DNA of 64,000 nt from Typha latifolia (GCA_019914945.1 CM034112.1:5774001-5838000); one strand, 5' to 3'. Counted from the stretch's first letter, positions 35,032 to 46,669 are shown. The notes: a model not told the origin generated them from the sequence alone. Program-made: numbers and translations.

Positions 35032-35793
35032 CTAAAAGTTATCTAATAAATTAGACCATTCAATGATAGTACCTGAACTCGTTTGAGGCTCATCTCCTAC
35101 TGGTCCTAACTGAAGAAGATATGCCAAATCATACGCACAAGGCAGCCCCACCATAGGTTGCATCGCAGGAATCGGCGAAGACCGAACGCCATCAAGACGC
35201 ACATCTTTATTTTCTTGTTTAAATTTCATCCACATGCTTCGAAAATTAAATGTGATGGGTCCCAAACTCTGTAACCACTGAGTGCCAAGGACAATGTCCG
35301 CTCCTCGCAGCACCAACGGATACAAGTCCACAATGATATCATGTCCTTGCACTCATATACCGACCCGGCGACACAAGCTCTTCGCCTTAAGCTTCGTGCC
35401 ATCTCCAATCGCAACGTCAAATCCCGTGGTCGGTTTGGCATCCAAACCCAATCTCCTCACTAATCTCTCATCTAGAAAGTTGTGTGTACTCCTCGAATTG
35501 ATGAGGATGTGCACACAATGCTTTCTAAAGAGTCCGTCTACCCGTAACATCCTCGACGCGGAAGTACTCGAATATGCATGCATAGATATTTCAGCTTGGA
35601 TATCTTCCTCCACGCCTTCCTCAACGACCTCCTCATGGACCTCCTTTGGACACTCCCCATCATCAACAACCTCATCATTCTCCTCGAGATCGTCGATGAG
35701 CATCACACTCCTGATCGGTTTGGAACATCTTTGGCCGGGGGTGAAACGTTCATCGCATCGAAAGGAAAAGCCCTTCGCTCTTGGCTCCTCCAC
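35032..35793 (-). pseudogene. gypsy 1 zinc knuckle and aspartic protease
   Basis: The minus strand begins with KGFSFRCDERFTPGQRC, a gag zinc-knuckle variant. It continues through an acidic linker to VHILINSRSTHNFLDERLV, where the protease D-S/T-G motif has become N-S-R. Then follow GFDVAIGDGTKL and DIVLGTQWLQSLGPITFNF. The changed catalytic Asp and a stop near 35353 show that it is inactive. Confidence 0.85.
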
Positions 35794-36962
35794 CTGGGCA
35801 GGTGTGAGAGTTCAAACGGGGTGACTTGTGCCTCCTCTAACATCATAAAAAGGTCTCAAAGGTGGTCGTGGTCTAGTGCTCGCAGCCGTTATTTTTGAAC
35901 CTACAGAATTTTCAGCTGGCGTTCTAGGTGCAAATCGCTCATCTCGGTTGCCCCAACTTGTTTTTGCTGCCATATTGAGAGCCTTATATTTTTGCTCCAT
36001 CCTCACGGCCTTCTCAAAGGCCTCCTCAAGAGTAGTAGGACATAGAGCACAAACATCCGCCTATATCTCCTCTCGCAGCCTTGAAATAAATGTGCTCATC
36101 AATGTCGGTTCAGGCCAAGGTGGCTCACAATGACTACTAACTCTTTCATATTATGCTTGGTACTCCAATATGGTCATCTTTTGAACCATCTTGCTTAATG
36201 TGGAAGCAAAATCTTCATATGCCACTGTCCCAAATTTACTATAATCCTCCTACAAAAATTAGCCCAACCGATAAATCCTCCACCATAAATAACTGATCTA
36301 TATTAATGCAATGCTATTCCTTGGAGGTGAAAACTTGCCATATGGACTTTTGTGTCCTCCGCTGTCTCTTGACAATCAAAATATTGTCTAAACCTTTGTG
36401 CATGTTGATCTTCTTCTCTAAATCCTCGAGCACATCCATCACCATCTCCGAAGGGATCAACCTCATCCTCAAAGTGCCAATTCTCCTCATCGATGAAGCG
36501 CACCGGTGCCGCACGCCTCTCGGGTTCCACCACTACCGGTCTTGGGTTTTGTATCGGAGGTGGAGGATGATATGTAGGCATAGGTAAGAGGGGATCATTG
36601 ACACTAACATGTCGCACTTGGACCTGTGGGGTATCAGATTAGTGTGGTTCCACCGCTGGTCCTTCTTGAGGTACCGATCTTCGTCGAAGAGATGACGAAG
36701 CCAATCGGCTCATGACATATTCCTTTAGATCATTGTGATCATTTTGTATTGCATCAACTCTATGCAGCAATGTTTGGAACATGCCCCTAAGTTCATCCGC
36801 CAAGCCCATGTTCACACCCATGGACGTTGGTTGACTCGGTCCTGCTGTGGTCGCTCCAAAGGAATTAACCTCACTGTTAGGGTTCTCGTGGATTGAGTCT
36901 TCCCTTGTCGGTGTGCTCTCCATTGGTCTCCTTATTGATACCATCTTCCTTGTTTCAACCAT
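35794..36962 (-). pseudogene. gypsy 1 gag
   Basis: Starts MVETRKMVSIRRPMESTPTR at 36962. After a stop near 36639 it continues with FIDEENWHFEDEVDPFGDGD and FHLQGIALH. It ends with RMEQKYKALNMAAKTS (about 36006-35950). The capsid core between 36300 and 36010 is broken by stops. The same start is seen in the plus-strand copy at 45311. Confidence 0.85.
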
Positions 36963-36985
36963 TAATAGAGGTCTGAGGTTCGCTT

Positions 36986-36998
36986 GGCTTTGATACCA
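36986..36998 (-). other. primer-binding site of gypsy 1
   Basis: TGGTATCAAAGCC on the minus strand, three bases after the LTR end. It matches the initiator-Met tRNA 3' end apart from A for G at one position. Confidence 0.9.
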
Positions 36999-37001
36999 GA
37001 T

Positions 37002-37863
37002 TGATGGGTTCTTGAACCAAAATGTTAGCTACAGAATAATTCCTTTAAGATATGTATTTATTACGGAAAGCAGTCCACATAATCATGGTAAAATATTTGT
37101 CAAATATTCTCCTATATTTAGAAAATTATTAAACTAAGTGGATTAGATTAGTAACTTCATAATCTAAAACTTTCATATTTACGCCCTTTGTAGATTCGAA
37201 CTGCAACTAGGACGAAAACACGGAATAACGTAGGTGATGGTGGTGGTGACATGTGGGTGGATGTTAGGGTTATGGATGGATATGGAGATGGAGGTGGATG
37301 ATGGATGTGATTAAAGGACATAGACGAAGGCAAACAAAGTGGTCGAGATCCCAAAGAAGAGGGGTGGCTCGAGAGTCAAGGGAGAATAAAAGTGAGGAGA
37401 AACCTTGCCAACGGTAGAGGTGGAAGGATGGTGAAGAGGGAGGAGGGAGATTAGGGTAGATAAATGATATAGAGGCAAAAAATCAATATTCCAATAGCAT
37501 AAGAAATTTGGCTGCCATCCACATATTTATAGAGGCTAGCCAACAAGTCCTAAAATAATAAGTAACCCTAATTCTAGAGGATTCCCGCTGATCGCAATCG
37601 AATGCGCTCGATCACGTTCGAATGCACAAAAAGCGTACTCCGTATGTGCGAACGTGATGCAGGCCTTCGAACGCGGTGTGTGAACTCGCTCGATCACGTT
37701 TGAATGTGCATTACACATTCTCTATATTTTTCAAACTGATGCAGGCATTCGCAAGGGCGTTCGAACGCGACCCCTCCTACGTTCGAATGCAACCTACAGG
37801 AATTTTATTTTAATAAAAATAAACAACTAATGCAGTAAGAAAAGTTCCTAACTAAATGTATCA
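37002..37863 (-). mobile_element. 5' LTR of gypsy 1 (family A)
   Basis: 862 bp, with ends TGATACATTTAG and GAACCCATCA on the minus strand. TATAAATA near 37524-37533 marks the promoter, about 200 bp after a block of TTCGAACG motifs (37600-37790). The nearly identical solo LTR at 38540-39402 is 863 bp long, which confirms the limits. Confidence 0.92.
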
Positions 37864-38079
37864 TATATATATATGTTAGGTTTTTAATTGTTGGCAATTG
37901 TACACAAAATATTCTAAGTGTATTTTTACATGTATATGAGCTTTATACAAGTCTAGAATATCTCTGGTTTGAAGAATTGCAAGATTTTTGGAGAAAAGCT
38001 GTTGAGTTCACATCGCGTTCACAAACGCGTTCGAACGCGGTGCGTTCACATGGGGATACCCGAGTAAGTGCTAGAATAA
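37864..38079 (+). mobile_element. copia LTR 5' fragment
   Basis: TGTTAGGTTTTTAATTGTTG through ACATGTATATGAGC and TTGAAGAATTGCAAGAT matches the start of the copia LTR at 57833. It stops after about 200 bp, within the first GTTCGAACGC motif. Confidence 0.75.
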
Positions 38080-40125
38080 AGTTTGTTTGATGAGATGATT
38101 ATTGTCGTTGATATGCGATATCTCATGGTCAACGTCCGAGTTTAGTTGAATCTAATGCACACAGACAATCGAACACATATTATTCAGTAGGGCATACGTG
38201 ACGAGTTATCATCATATGATTTCTATCAGTTGATGGGTAGCCAATCTTGATGTATGTTGATATACAATTAGTGTATGGTAAGGATTTCATTATGACTGAG
38301 ATACTAGTAGCGTATAATAAAGCATACCATAAGCCTTCGAGTAGGATTGTGAAACTTGGTACTGAGTGTAGGCCATACATGGTGATTTAGTATGATTGTG
38401 TCAATCAGAGTTGAAATTGATAATTGAGATATTGAAAGATACATTAAATTTTTTCATATTTGATATTCATGATTATCAAATGATTGTCATGCATCTTATG
38501 TGATTATATTTGGAATTATCATAGCATGGTAAATGTCTATTATATGTTTAGTCAGGATCTTTTCTTACTGCATTAGTTGTTTATTTTCATTAAAATAAAA
38601 TTCCTATAAGTCGCGTTCGAACACAGGTGGGGTAGCATTTGAATGCCCTTGCGAATGCCTGCATCAGGTTTGCAAATACAGAGAACGCATATTGTGCGTT
38701 CGAACACGGTTGAGTGAGTTCAAACGCCCACGTTCGAACGCCTGCATCGCGTTCGCACATACGGAGAATGCCTTTTGTATGTTCAAATGTGATCGGGCGC
38801 GTTTGAACGCGATCGGCGGGAATCCTTTAGAATTAGGGTTACTTATTATTTTAGGACTTGTTGGCTAGCCTCTATATATATGTGGATGATAGTCAAATTC
38901 ATCATGCTATTGGATTATTGATTTCTTGCCTCCCTATCATCTATCTATCCTAATCTCTCTCCTCCCTCTTCACCATCCTTCCACCTCTACCATTGGCAAG
39001 GTTTCTCATAACTTCTAATCTCTCTCGACTCTCGAGCCACCCCTCTTCTTTGGGATCTCGACCACTTCATTCCCTTCGTCTATATCCCTTAATCACATCC
39101 ACTATCCACCGTCACCTCCATACCCATCCGTAACCCTAACATCCACTCCACCCGTCACCACCACCATCACACACGTTATTCTGTGTTTGCATCCCAATTT
39201 CTACTCGAATCTGTGAAGGGCGTAAATACGAAAGTTGTAGATCAGGAAGTTAAGAATCGAATCCACTTAGTTTTGTAATTTTTTTGACAATTGGAGAATA
39301 TTTGACGAATATTTTCTCACAGTTGCGCGAACTGATTCCTATACTACATCCTAATCTAGAATGAATCGTTCCTTAGCCGATCTTTGGTTTGAGAACTTAT
39401 CGGTCTACAAGTATCATATGTTATATGTTTTAGAAAGTTATAATATGATTGTATCACTATATATATATTATATCGTTGATGATATATGTATATACTCATC
39501 TATGACATAAGACTAATTATAATATATATTATTAAGGATGTATTTATATACTTATTAATGACGTGATGCTCTTTTTTGATTCATGTTATTCATTACATGA
39601 TTTACTCACTATTTAATATCACTGATTCGAGGTAAAGTGTATTCACTAAGTCTATAGCCCATGACTTTCTTTATTTCTTTTATATACCTCGTATATGTGA
39701 TATTTGATAATGATTTGAAATATCGTAAATAAATATTTTAGAGTAAATATAAGTTGAGCTAGATGTGAGATGGTGTTGTAGATAGCTTATGTAGAAAACG
39801 AGTTGTATAGATGTGGTATGTATTTATACTCTATTATATTAGATGGTAATTTGTAACATATAGGTTGGATTATATATATTTTTTTATTATGTATTAGTCG
39901 TAATTTGATGGTTTATTGTGGCTTGTGTATGTCGTACTAGATTATATAGTAGTCAAGTTACTTATTTATATGCTAATATATTATGTGGATTGTAGTATAA
40001 ATTCTAGGATAAATTATCTTAATTACATATTTATCTTTATGCAATAGACCCGTCTATTATGTCACGGGTGCACTGCGCGTGCGGTATAGGCACGTGGGCA
40101 AGCACGTAATTGCTAGGCTAGACAT
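38080..40125 (+). mobile_element. chromovirus-like LTR fragment, split by a solo LTR
   Basis: 38090-38539 and 39403-40125 together follow the order of 51690-52720 and the LTR end at 54480-54600 (shared GTAGGGCATACGTGACGAG-type text, ATTCGAGGTAAAG, GTGGCTTGTGTATG). It is an old, AT-shifted copy whose 5' part is missing. Confidence 0.7.
38540..39402 (+). mobile_element. solo LTR of gypsy family A
   Basis: 863 bp, in inverse orientation to the gypsy 1 LTRs but matching end to end. It is flanked by a perfect 5-bp duplication GTCTA (38535-38539 and 39403-39407). The termini have decayed from TG/CA (TTATATG at the start, TTATCG at the end). It interrupts the chromovirus-like LTR. Confidence 0.85.
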
Positions 40126-41915
40126 AACGTTTAAGGAAAATTTACATATGGCCCTGTCTTTTAACAAAATTATAGTTTACACCCTATATTTTTTTAATTT
40201 ACAAATCCAACCCTATAATTTAGTGAATATGTGTAGAAAACACCATTCTATTAGATTTGTTAGTTAAACTTAACCAAACCTCTAGGTTAAGTTAATTATA
40301 CTAAAAAATTATGAAAATATCCTAAACTAAGTCATTTTAGAAATAAAGGTATTTTAGCCATTTTAGAAAAGATATTTTACAAATTACACCCTATATTTTT
40401 CTATTTTATGATTTACACCCCGTCTTTAACGATTTTATAATTCGACCCCTCCTTTTTCTCTATAATTCTCGTTTAACACCTTGATATTATTTTAACTAAG
40501 TAATATTGACTAAATTACTAAAATACCGTCACCACTATTTTTCCTCCTCTCTGCCCTTCCTCTAAAGAAGATACGGATAATTTAGGTATTTATAAATTGA
40601 TACGATCTCCCATAGATTAGGTTTGATCTATCTCGTTATTAAATCTAGGTAGGACCTTGCATGAAACTTTAAAAGGAGATTCCTGAAGATATAGCTGTCG
40701 GATCAACGTGAAATTTTGATAGGTCAGCTCTAGAAAAGGGCTTTCCAATGAATCTAATTTTAGGTGAATCAAACTGCGAAATCCAGAGATATCTTCAGAT
40801 AAGTGGGCAAACGTAAGGGAGTTTGATCTGCAAGATTCAGACTAGAACGTGATTTTGGATCCATGGATGGAGGCATAGAATACGAGGTGGAATATGGAGG
40901 TGGTAGGCCCGAAGTAATGGGTGGCATCGACAAGGAAGGTGATGGGAGAAGGATTATGGATGGTGGAAATGGTTAGGGCGAAGGTAGAGAGATTTGAAGA
41001 AGGGGGAGGAGTGGGCCGACTAGGGTGAGTGGCCGGTCGAGGGAGGCTAGAGGCGGCAGAACCGTGGGATGAGGGAATGAGAGAGAGAAGGAGAGGAAGA
41101 AGATTAGGGCAAAAACTCAATTCATTGATCATCCCCTTTTTGGTTGCTATCCACACCTTAAGAGGCTAACCGAACAAGTCAAAAATGACAATTATTAACC
41201 CTAGAAATAGTGGATTTCCATTGACCGCATTTGAACGAGGTCGAACACGTTCGAACACACAAATTGTGTTCTCTGTCGATGCGAACATATGCAGGCGTTC
41301 GCACACATGCATTTGAATGGAGTCGAGCGCGTTCGAATGCATAATTTCCATTCTCTGTATTTGTGAACGCTAGTAGGCGTTCGCAAACACGTTTGAACGC
41401 ACCCACCACTGTTCAAACGCAACTGACAGAAATCTTATTTTTCTTTGAATAAAATATTAAGATAATAAGAAAAGACATATGTAAGGTGTATCCATGCTCG
41501 AGACGACATCGGTGAAGTCCTACACTTCATATATTATGATGAAATTTTCTTTTTCTAGTGCCGTTTAAATTAATAGAGGGTGTTAAATGAGAATTATAAG
41601 AAAAAAAAGTAGGGGTTGGGTTACAAAAACCTCAAATATGGGTGTGAATCACAAAATAGATAAAATATACGGTGTAATTTGAAAAGTTTTCTTTCAGAAA
41701 TATGGGTATTTTAGTCATTTTAGAAATAAGGATATTTTAGTCATTTAAAAATAAAATATCTCTACTTATCAAAATATTCTCATGGTGTTAGTTTAAATCT
41801 AACCTAGGGTGTTTTCTACACATATACGCTAAATCATAGGGTTCGAGTTATAACTAGTAAAAATATAGGGTGTAAACTATAATTTCTTTAAAAAAATAGG
41901 ATGTTACATGCAAAT
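40126..41915. mobile_element. fold-back / MULE-like element split by an LTR
   Basis: The left arm, 40126-40597 (GAAAATTTACATATGG, TATAGTTTACACCCTATATT), is the inverse of the right arm, 41532-41915 (AATATAGGGTGTAAACTATA, ACATGCAAATTTCTC). Without the LTR at 40598-41531 it is about 860 bp with almost no loop. Smaller relatives lie at 7076-7460 and 7985-8330. Long terminal inverted repeats suggest a Mutator-like origin. A 9-11 bp flanking duplication would be very imperfect. Confidence 0.65.
40598..41531 (-). mobile_element. LTR (family B), minus-oriented
   Basis: Inverse copy of the LTR at 33771-34702. Its plus-strand left end TGATACGATCTCCC equals the inverse of the LTR 3' end, and its right end (GACGACATCGGTGAAGTCC) is the inverse of the LTR start. 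It holds TTCGAACA-type motifs at 41220-41420. No convincing target duplication was found. Confidence 0.8.
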
Positions 41916-42799
41916 TTCTCTACATATAAAGTGGTATCAAACCTTATGTTTAAGGATAATCTGGTAAATAATAAAAAATACATGTTATCGATTTATTCTA
42001 GGATTACGCTAGCAGTTAATCTTTATGAGTCAAATATTGATAGAAATCTTGAGTATTATTTTGAGATTTTTATGTTTTGGTACTTGGTGATGTTGATAGA
42101 ATAATTTGAGATACTTGTGTATTGAGAATTTATGAGCTACTAATAACTAGTAATAAGTATTACTCAATCATGCATTTTTGTATTATAGATGTATTGATAT
42201 ATTATAATTCTTAGAGCATAATGTTAGAGATATATACATGTTCATATGATTTGATAAAGTATAAAAATTTTAAATATGTTGAGATATTTATTTTATGCAA
42301 AAGAATGTTATCGACATAGAATCTTAACAGGTTTGATGTTATTATAAAAAGATATAGCATATCTTGGGTTTTTTTTATTTTTTAAGGAATGTACTTAAGA
42401 TTAGCAGAAGATTATGTGATAATATGTGAAGAGAGATTGTTGTGATTCTTTATGTTGATTATAATTATGGATTGTTGTTAGATGAATTACATATATTCTA
42501 AATACGAATAATATCTATGATGATTTTATATGATGAAAAAAATGCGAGGTGATGTGCTAGATAATTGTGGATTATAAACAAAAAATTAAATTCTTGTGGC
42601 GTTTTATGTGTGTGGCAAAAAAATAGAAAATGCATCACAAAAAGTATTTGCAATGACTTAAAAAGTCGTCACAGGATTTATGATAGTATAATACTAAGCC
42701 GATGCAATTAAGTAATTATTTGTGACACTAATTGCCATCACAAATATTTGGGAATGTCGACTCGATTAATATGTTATTGGTGGGCCCGCACCATTAGAC
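41916..42799. other. AT-rich DNA, nothing firm
   Basis: Mostly AT-rich. At 42590-42770 short self-complementary words (GTGACGACTT-like and TTTGTGACACTAATT) hint at the end of a DNA transposon, but no termini could be matched. Confidence 0.35.
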
Positions 42800-43705
42800 T
42801 ACGCCGAACTTGCATGCAACCCGAGTGCGACATGAGCCGAACCCGTGGGTCTATGACCCACATGACCAGCCTCGACCACGAGGTCACTTGACCCATGATG
42901 ACAGGCCACATTTCGGGATCCAAGCTCGGACCGTCAAGCTTGATTTCCCAAAATTCTATAGAGGAGACCCGCTAGACTAGACCTATCTAACGAGCAATTT
43001 TTAACGTACCATGGCATGCCCAATCACTAGAAGGTCTAGCTAGCCTTATTCCAATTGGAGGGCATGTCGATTAGGTGGTACTAGTCGGCTGAGCGGATTC
43101 GACCATTTGAGTCTTGGTAGGACTTTGGGGATGCGATTTGTGCTCGGTTCAGTTTGACCCAATACAAGGACTTTCAGGCCATGTTGACTAAGCTGACTCA
43201 GTCAGCAACAGTTTGAGCTTACTAGGAGGAGTTCGAGTGGATATGCAATCGAGTCACTAACTAGTTTGACTCCGCCCTGAAGAGTACCTTCATTAGTGGG
43301 CTCATAACATTCATGCTAAGGTCAAGGCTATAAGGCCCACTACTTCGAACGAGGCCTTCTCCTTAGCTGTTTTGATGGAGTCCAAGTTGGATCAGCTAAA
43401 CCAAATCCACAAGGAGGAGAGAAGAAAGACGACCCAAGGCTCAGCCTGCCTCGACTCAGCCTGCGCCAACGACTTAGCCTAACCGATAGATAATCTCGTG
43501 TTGCTTTGTATCCAACGACTTGGAAGAGCGCCGAAGAAAAGGCTTGTATTTTTACTATAATGACTGATTTACCCCCAGTCATAAATACAAGCGCTATCAA
43601 GTCCACGTCATGTTCCTCAGCGGACTCGAGAGAGACGAACGCGAATCCACTGATTGGCATGACAAGTTGTATAAGTACAAGGATGTGAGAGACTAGTCAC
43701 CTCGA
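42800..43705 (+). pseudogene. decayed Ty3/gypsy gag
   Basis: In shifting plus-strand frames: a PKFY-GDP-like start at about 42940; ESW-x-DFGDAICARF at about 43110; LTQYKDFQAMLTKLTQSA at 43145-43200; YQEEFEW and NRVTN at about 43220-43260; FISGL at about 43290; EAFSLAVLMESKLDQLNQI at 43350-43405. These are the conserved steps of a plant gypsy gag capsid. The divergence from gypsy 1 gag shows a different lineage. It runs straight into a PPT-like site and an LTR, so pol is missing. Confidence 0.7.
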
Positions 43706-43710
43706 GGACA

Positions 43711-44148
43711 GGTGTAAATTGAGTCAAGTCGAGTTAAGTCAAGTTAGTTAGTTTTATCTTATTGTTTGAATTTCAAATAAATCAGATAATCCGCATGTGG
43801 ATCCGATCTGCTAGGGATCTTTACTCCTATAAATAGGATTAGCTAAGTTATTAATTTTTGTCCTTATCATTTACCATAGCCATTAGATTGCCTTTATCTT
43901 TCTAGGAGTAGATCACAATCGTAGAAGCATCCCATCTTTCAAATCCTAGCCACCACCTACCACCAGCAGCCACCCTACCTTACGACTGTCCACCACCACC
44001 CTTGGCCGTCGGCCAGCCTCCGATGACCACTGCAACGTAGGTTAATTATCGTTCTGCTCCATTAGAACCCTAACTTCCGAGATTACTACCCCTCAAAATC
44101 TTAGGATCATTTGACGGATGGATCGTTCCAGATCTGGTTCGTAAAATT
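43711..44148 (+). mobile_element. LTR (family C) followed by PBS
   Basis: Begins TGTAAATTGAGTCAAG right after a CACCTCGAGGACAGG purine-rich site. It contains TATAAATAGG at 43828-43838 and runs to a PBS at 44150. It is the inverse of the copies at 5526-6622 and 62546-63090. The arrangement gag-PPT-LTR-PBS implies either a deleted tandem or a shared LTR. Confidence 0.75.
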
Positions 44149-44364
44149 GGTATCAGAGCGGCCTTTCCTCGGACCACCATGAGATCCATGGCGGCATGGC
44201 AACTTGGAGAATATTCATAAGCAACGGAGAAAGCCATGGAGATGGACCACATGGCACCATCAAGATCGCCATCTCCACTGCGTCCGCAAAATTCTATGGA
44301 ATACCTAGCTGATCACTACCACAAGCCATAGCTTCCAAGGTGCAGGTAATGGCACCAACTCTCG
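44149..44364 (+). other. PBS and short 5' internal remnant
   Basis: TTGGTATCAGAGCGG (from 44149) is an initiator-Met primer-binding site behind the family-C LTR. About 200 bp of leader follow, with an ATGGAGATGG start-like stretch. The next LTR then cuts in. Confidence 0.75.
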
Positions 44365-45189
44365 CTGACATAAATTGTTGCGAATGCCTGCATCAGGTTC
44401 GCAAATATAGAAAATGCGTAATGCACGTTGGAACGTGGTCGGGCACATTCGAACGCTGCCTGCATCGTGTTCGCACATATAGAAAATGCCTTTCGTTCGT
44501 TCGAATGCGATCGGGCGCGTTCGAATGCGATCGGGCCCATTCAAACGTGATCGGTAGGAATCCTCTAGAATTAGGGTTACTTATTATTTTAGGACTTGTT
44601 GGCTAGCCTCTATAAATATGTGGATGGCAGCCAAATTCAGAATGCTATTGGAATATTAATTTCTTGCCTCTCTATCATCTATCTACCCTAATCTCCCTTC
44701 TCCCTCTTCACGATCCTTCCACCTCTACTGTTGGCAAAGTTTCTCCTAACTTCTAATCTCCCTCATCTATCAAGCCATCCTCTTCTCCTGGGATCTCGAT
44801 CACTTCGTTCCCTTCGTCTATATCCCTTAATCACACCCACCATCCACCTTCATCTCCATACTCATCCATAACCCTAACATCCACTTCACCCGTCACCACC
44901 TCCATCTCCATACCCATCCATAACCCTAACATCTACTTCACCCGTCACCACCACCATCATCCACGTTATTCCGTATTTTTGTTCCTATTTCAGTTCGAAT
45001 CTACGAAGGGCATAAATTGTAGATCAAGAAGTTACGAATCTAATCTACTTGGTTTCGTAATTTTCTAACTACAGGAGAATATTTAACGAATATTTTTCCA
45101 CGATTGTGCGGACTGCTTTCTATAATAAATTCAGATCTTAAAGGAATTGTTTTGTAGCCGACCTTTTGGTACAAGAACCCATCCATTTA
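44365..45189 (+). mobile_element. 5' LTR of gypsy 2 (truncated at its start)
   Basis: Inverse match to the gypsy 1 LTR from the TTCGAACG-rich block onward, with TATAAATA at 44612-44619. It ends AGAACCCATCCA at 45189. It includes a local duplication of a TCACC...CCATAACCCTAACATC unit at 44850-44955. Confidence 0.85.
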
Positions 45190-45292
45190 GTATTAGAGCC
45201 TATCATCTATCATTGGTATCAGAGCCTATCTTTTGGTACCGTAACCCATCAATTTGGTATCAGAGCCCATCAATCTGATATCAGAGCAGGCG
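45190..45292 (+). repeat. tandem array of primer-binding-site-like units
   Basis: Four PBS-like cores follow the LTR: TAGTATTAGAGCC, TTGGTATCAGAGCC (about 45214), TTGGTATCAGAGCCC (about 45255) and TGATATCAGAGCAGG (about 45277). Each is preceded by a copy of an LTR end such as CTATCA or CCCATCA. A normal element has one PBS. Confidence 0.85.
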
Positions 45293-45310
45293 AATCTCAG
45301 ACCTCCATTA

Positions 45311-45710
45311 ATGGTTGAAACAAGGAAGATGACATCAATAAGGAGACCTATGGAGAGCACATTGACAAGGGAAGACTCAATCCACGATGACTCTAACCGT
45401 GAGGCCGATTCCTTTGGAACAACCACGGTAGGACTGAGTCAACTAACTTCCATGGGTGTGAATATGGGCTTGGCAAATAAACTCAGGGGCATGTTCCAAA
45501 CATTGCTGCATACAGTTGAAACAATTCAATAGAATCACAATGATTTTAAGGAATATGTCATGAACCGATTGGGTTTATCATCTCCTCGATGACGATTAGA
45601 GTTTCAAAAAAGACCAACAGTGGGACCTCATCGAACCCACAGGTCCAGGTGCGTCATGTGAGTGTTAATGATCTCCTCTTACCTATGCTTACACATCATC
45701 CCCCACTTTC
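45311..45710 (+). pseudogene. gypsy 2 gag (N-terminal part)
   Basis: Starts MVETRKMTSIRRPMESTLTR, the same start as gypsy 1 gag. It runs through GVNMGLANKLRGMFQTLL to a stop at 45530, then broken frame up to the insertion at 45711. Homology continues at 46670. Confidence 0.85.
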
Positions 45711-46669
45711 GTTTGATAAGCTCTGATACCACTTGATAAGCTCTGATACCAATGATAGGCTCTGATACCAAATTGATAGGATTTGGAACCAAAAGATTGG
45801 CTACGCATATTACTTCAAGATCTGGATGTATTGTAGGAATCAGTCCACGCAACTATAGGAAAATATTCGTTAGATATTTTTCGGTAGTTAGAAAATTACA
45901 AATCTAATTGGGTTGGATCCATAACTTCCCAATCTACAACTTTCGTATTTGTGCCCTTCACATATTCGAACTATAGCAGGGATGAAAATACGGAATAACG
46001 TGGATTATGGTGGTGGTGACAGGTGGAGTGGATGTTAGGGTTATGGATGGGTATGGAGATGAGGGTGGAGTGATTAAAGGAAGTAGACGAAAGGAACGAA
46101 GTGGTCGAGATCCCAAAGAAAAGAGGGGTGACTTGACAAATGAGGGAGATTAGAAGTTATGAAGCCTTGTCAACGATAGAGGTAGAAGAATGGTGAAGAG
46201 GGAGGAGGGAGGAGGGAGGAGTCTAGAGTAAAGATAGGAGGCAAAAAATCAAGAATCCAATGAAGTTTTCTGCCATTCATATATATATAGAGGCTAGCCA
46301 ACAAGTCCTAAAACAATATGAAACCCTAACAGACCAACTAAACCAGTATTCCTTATCTTCTCCGATTACCTCTCGGATTAAGCTTTTGTTTTGTTATAGA
46401 TAGATTCCGAATCTAGAGAAGTAATGAATATCAAAGTTGTAGATATGGAGGTTAGAGATCTTATACAATTAGTTTTATATTATTTGGATATGTATATAAT
46501 ATTATACAAATATTTTTCTAAAACTGTGTAGAGTTGGATTTAGCTAATTAAATAAAATCCTAACCTACTAAGACTCTAACTAAACCAAATAACTAAATAA
46601 GATAATTAGACTCAATCCATTGAGCCTAATCTCCTGTTGATGTGATCCGATTTGATTATCACCGTTACA
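45711..46669 (-). mobile_element. LTR plus triple PBS/LTR-end array inserted in gag
   Basis: The LTR proper is 45774-46669 on the minus strand (start TGTAACGGTGATAA, end CTATCA). Behind it (45711-45773) are three units of LTR-end plus PBS, each of the form TGATAAGCTCTGATACCA on the plus strand. The whole piece ends with an LTR terminus. It splits gypsy 2 gag between positions equivalent to one continuous stretch in gypsy 1. The exact target duplication is not clear. Confidence 0.75.

Larger units (their letters stand above)
28193..37863 (-). mobile_element. Ty3/gypsy retrotransposon 1 (whole, with two insertions)
   Basis: Reading on the minus strand: 5' LTR (37863-37002), PBS, gag, protease, RT, RNase H, integrase, PPT and a 3' LTR truncated at its far end. 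Two later elements sit inside, at 30764-33139 and 33771-34744. Removing them restores continuous coding homology across both sites. Many stops and frameshifts show that it cannot be active. The domain order PR-RT-RH-IN is that of Ty3/gypsy. The truncated 3' LTR prevents finding a host target duplication. Confidence 0.92.
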
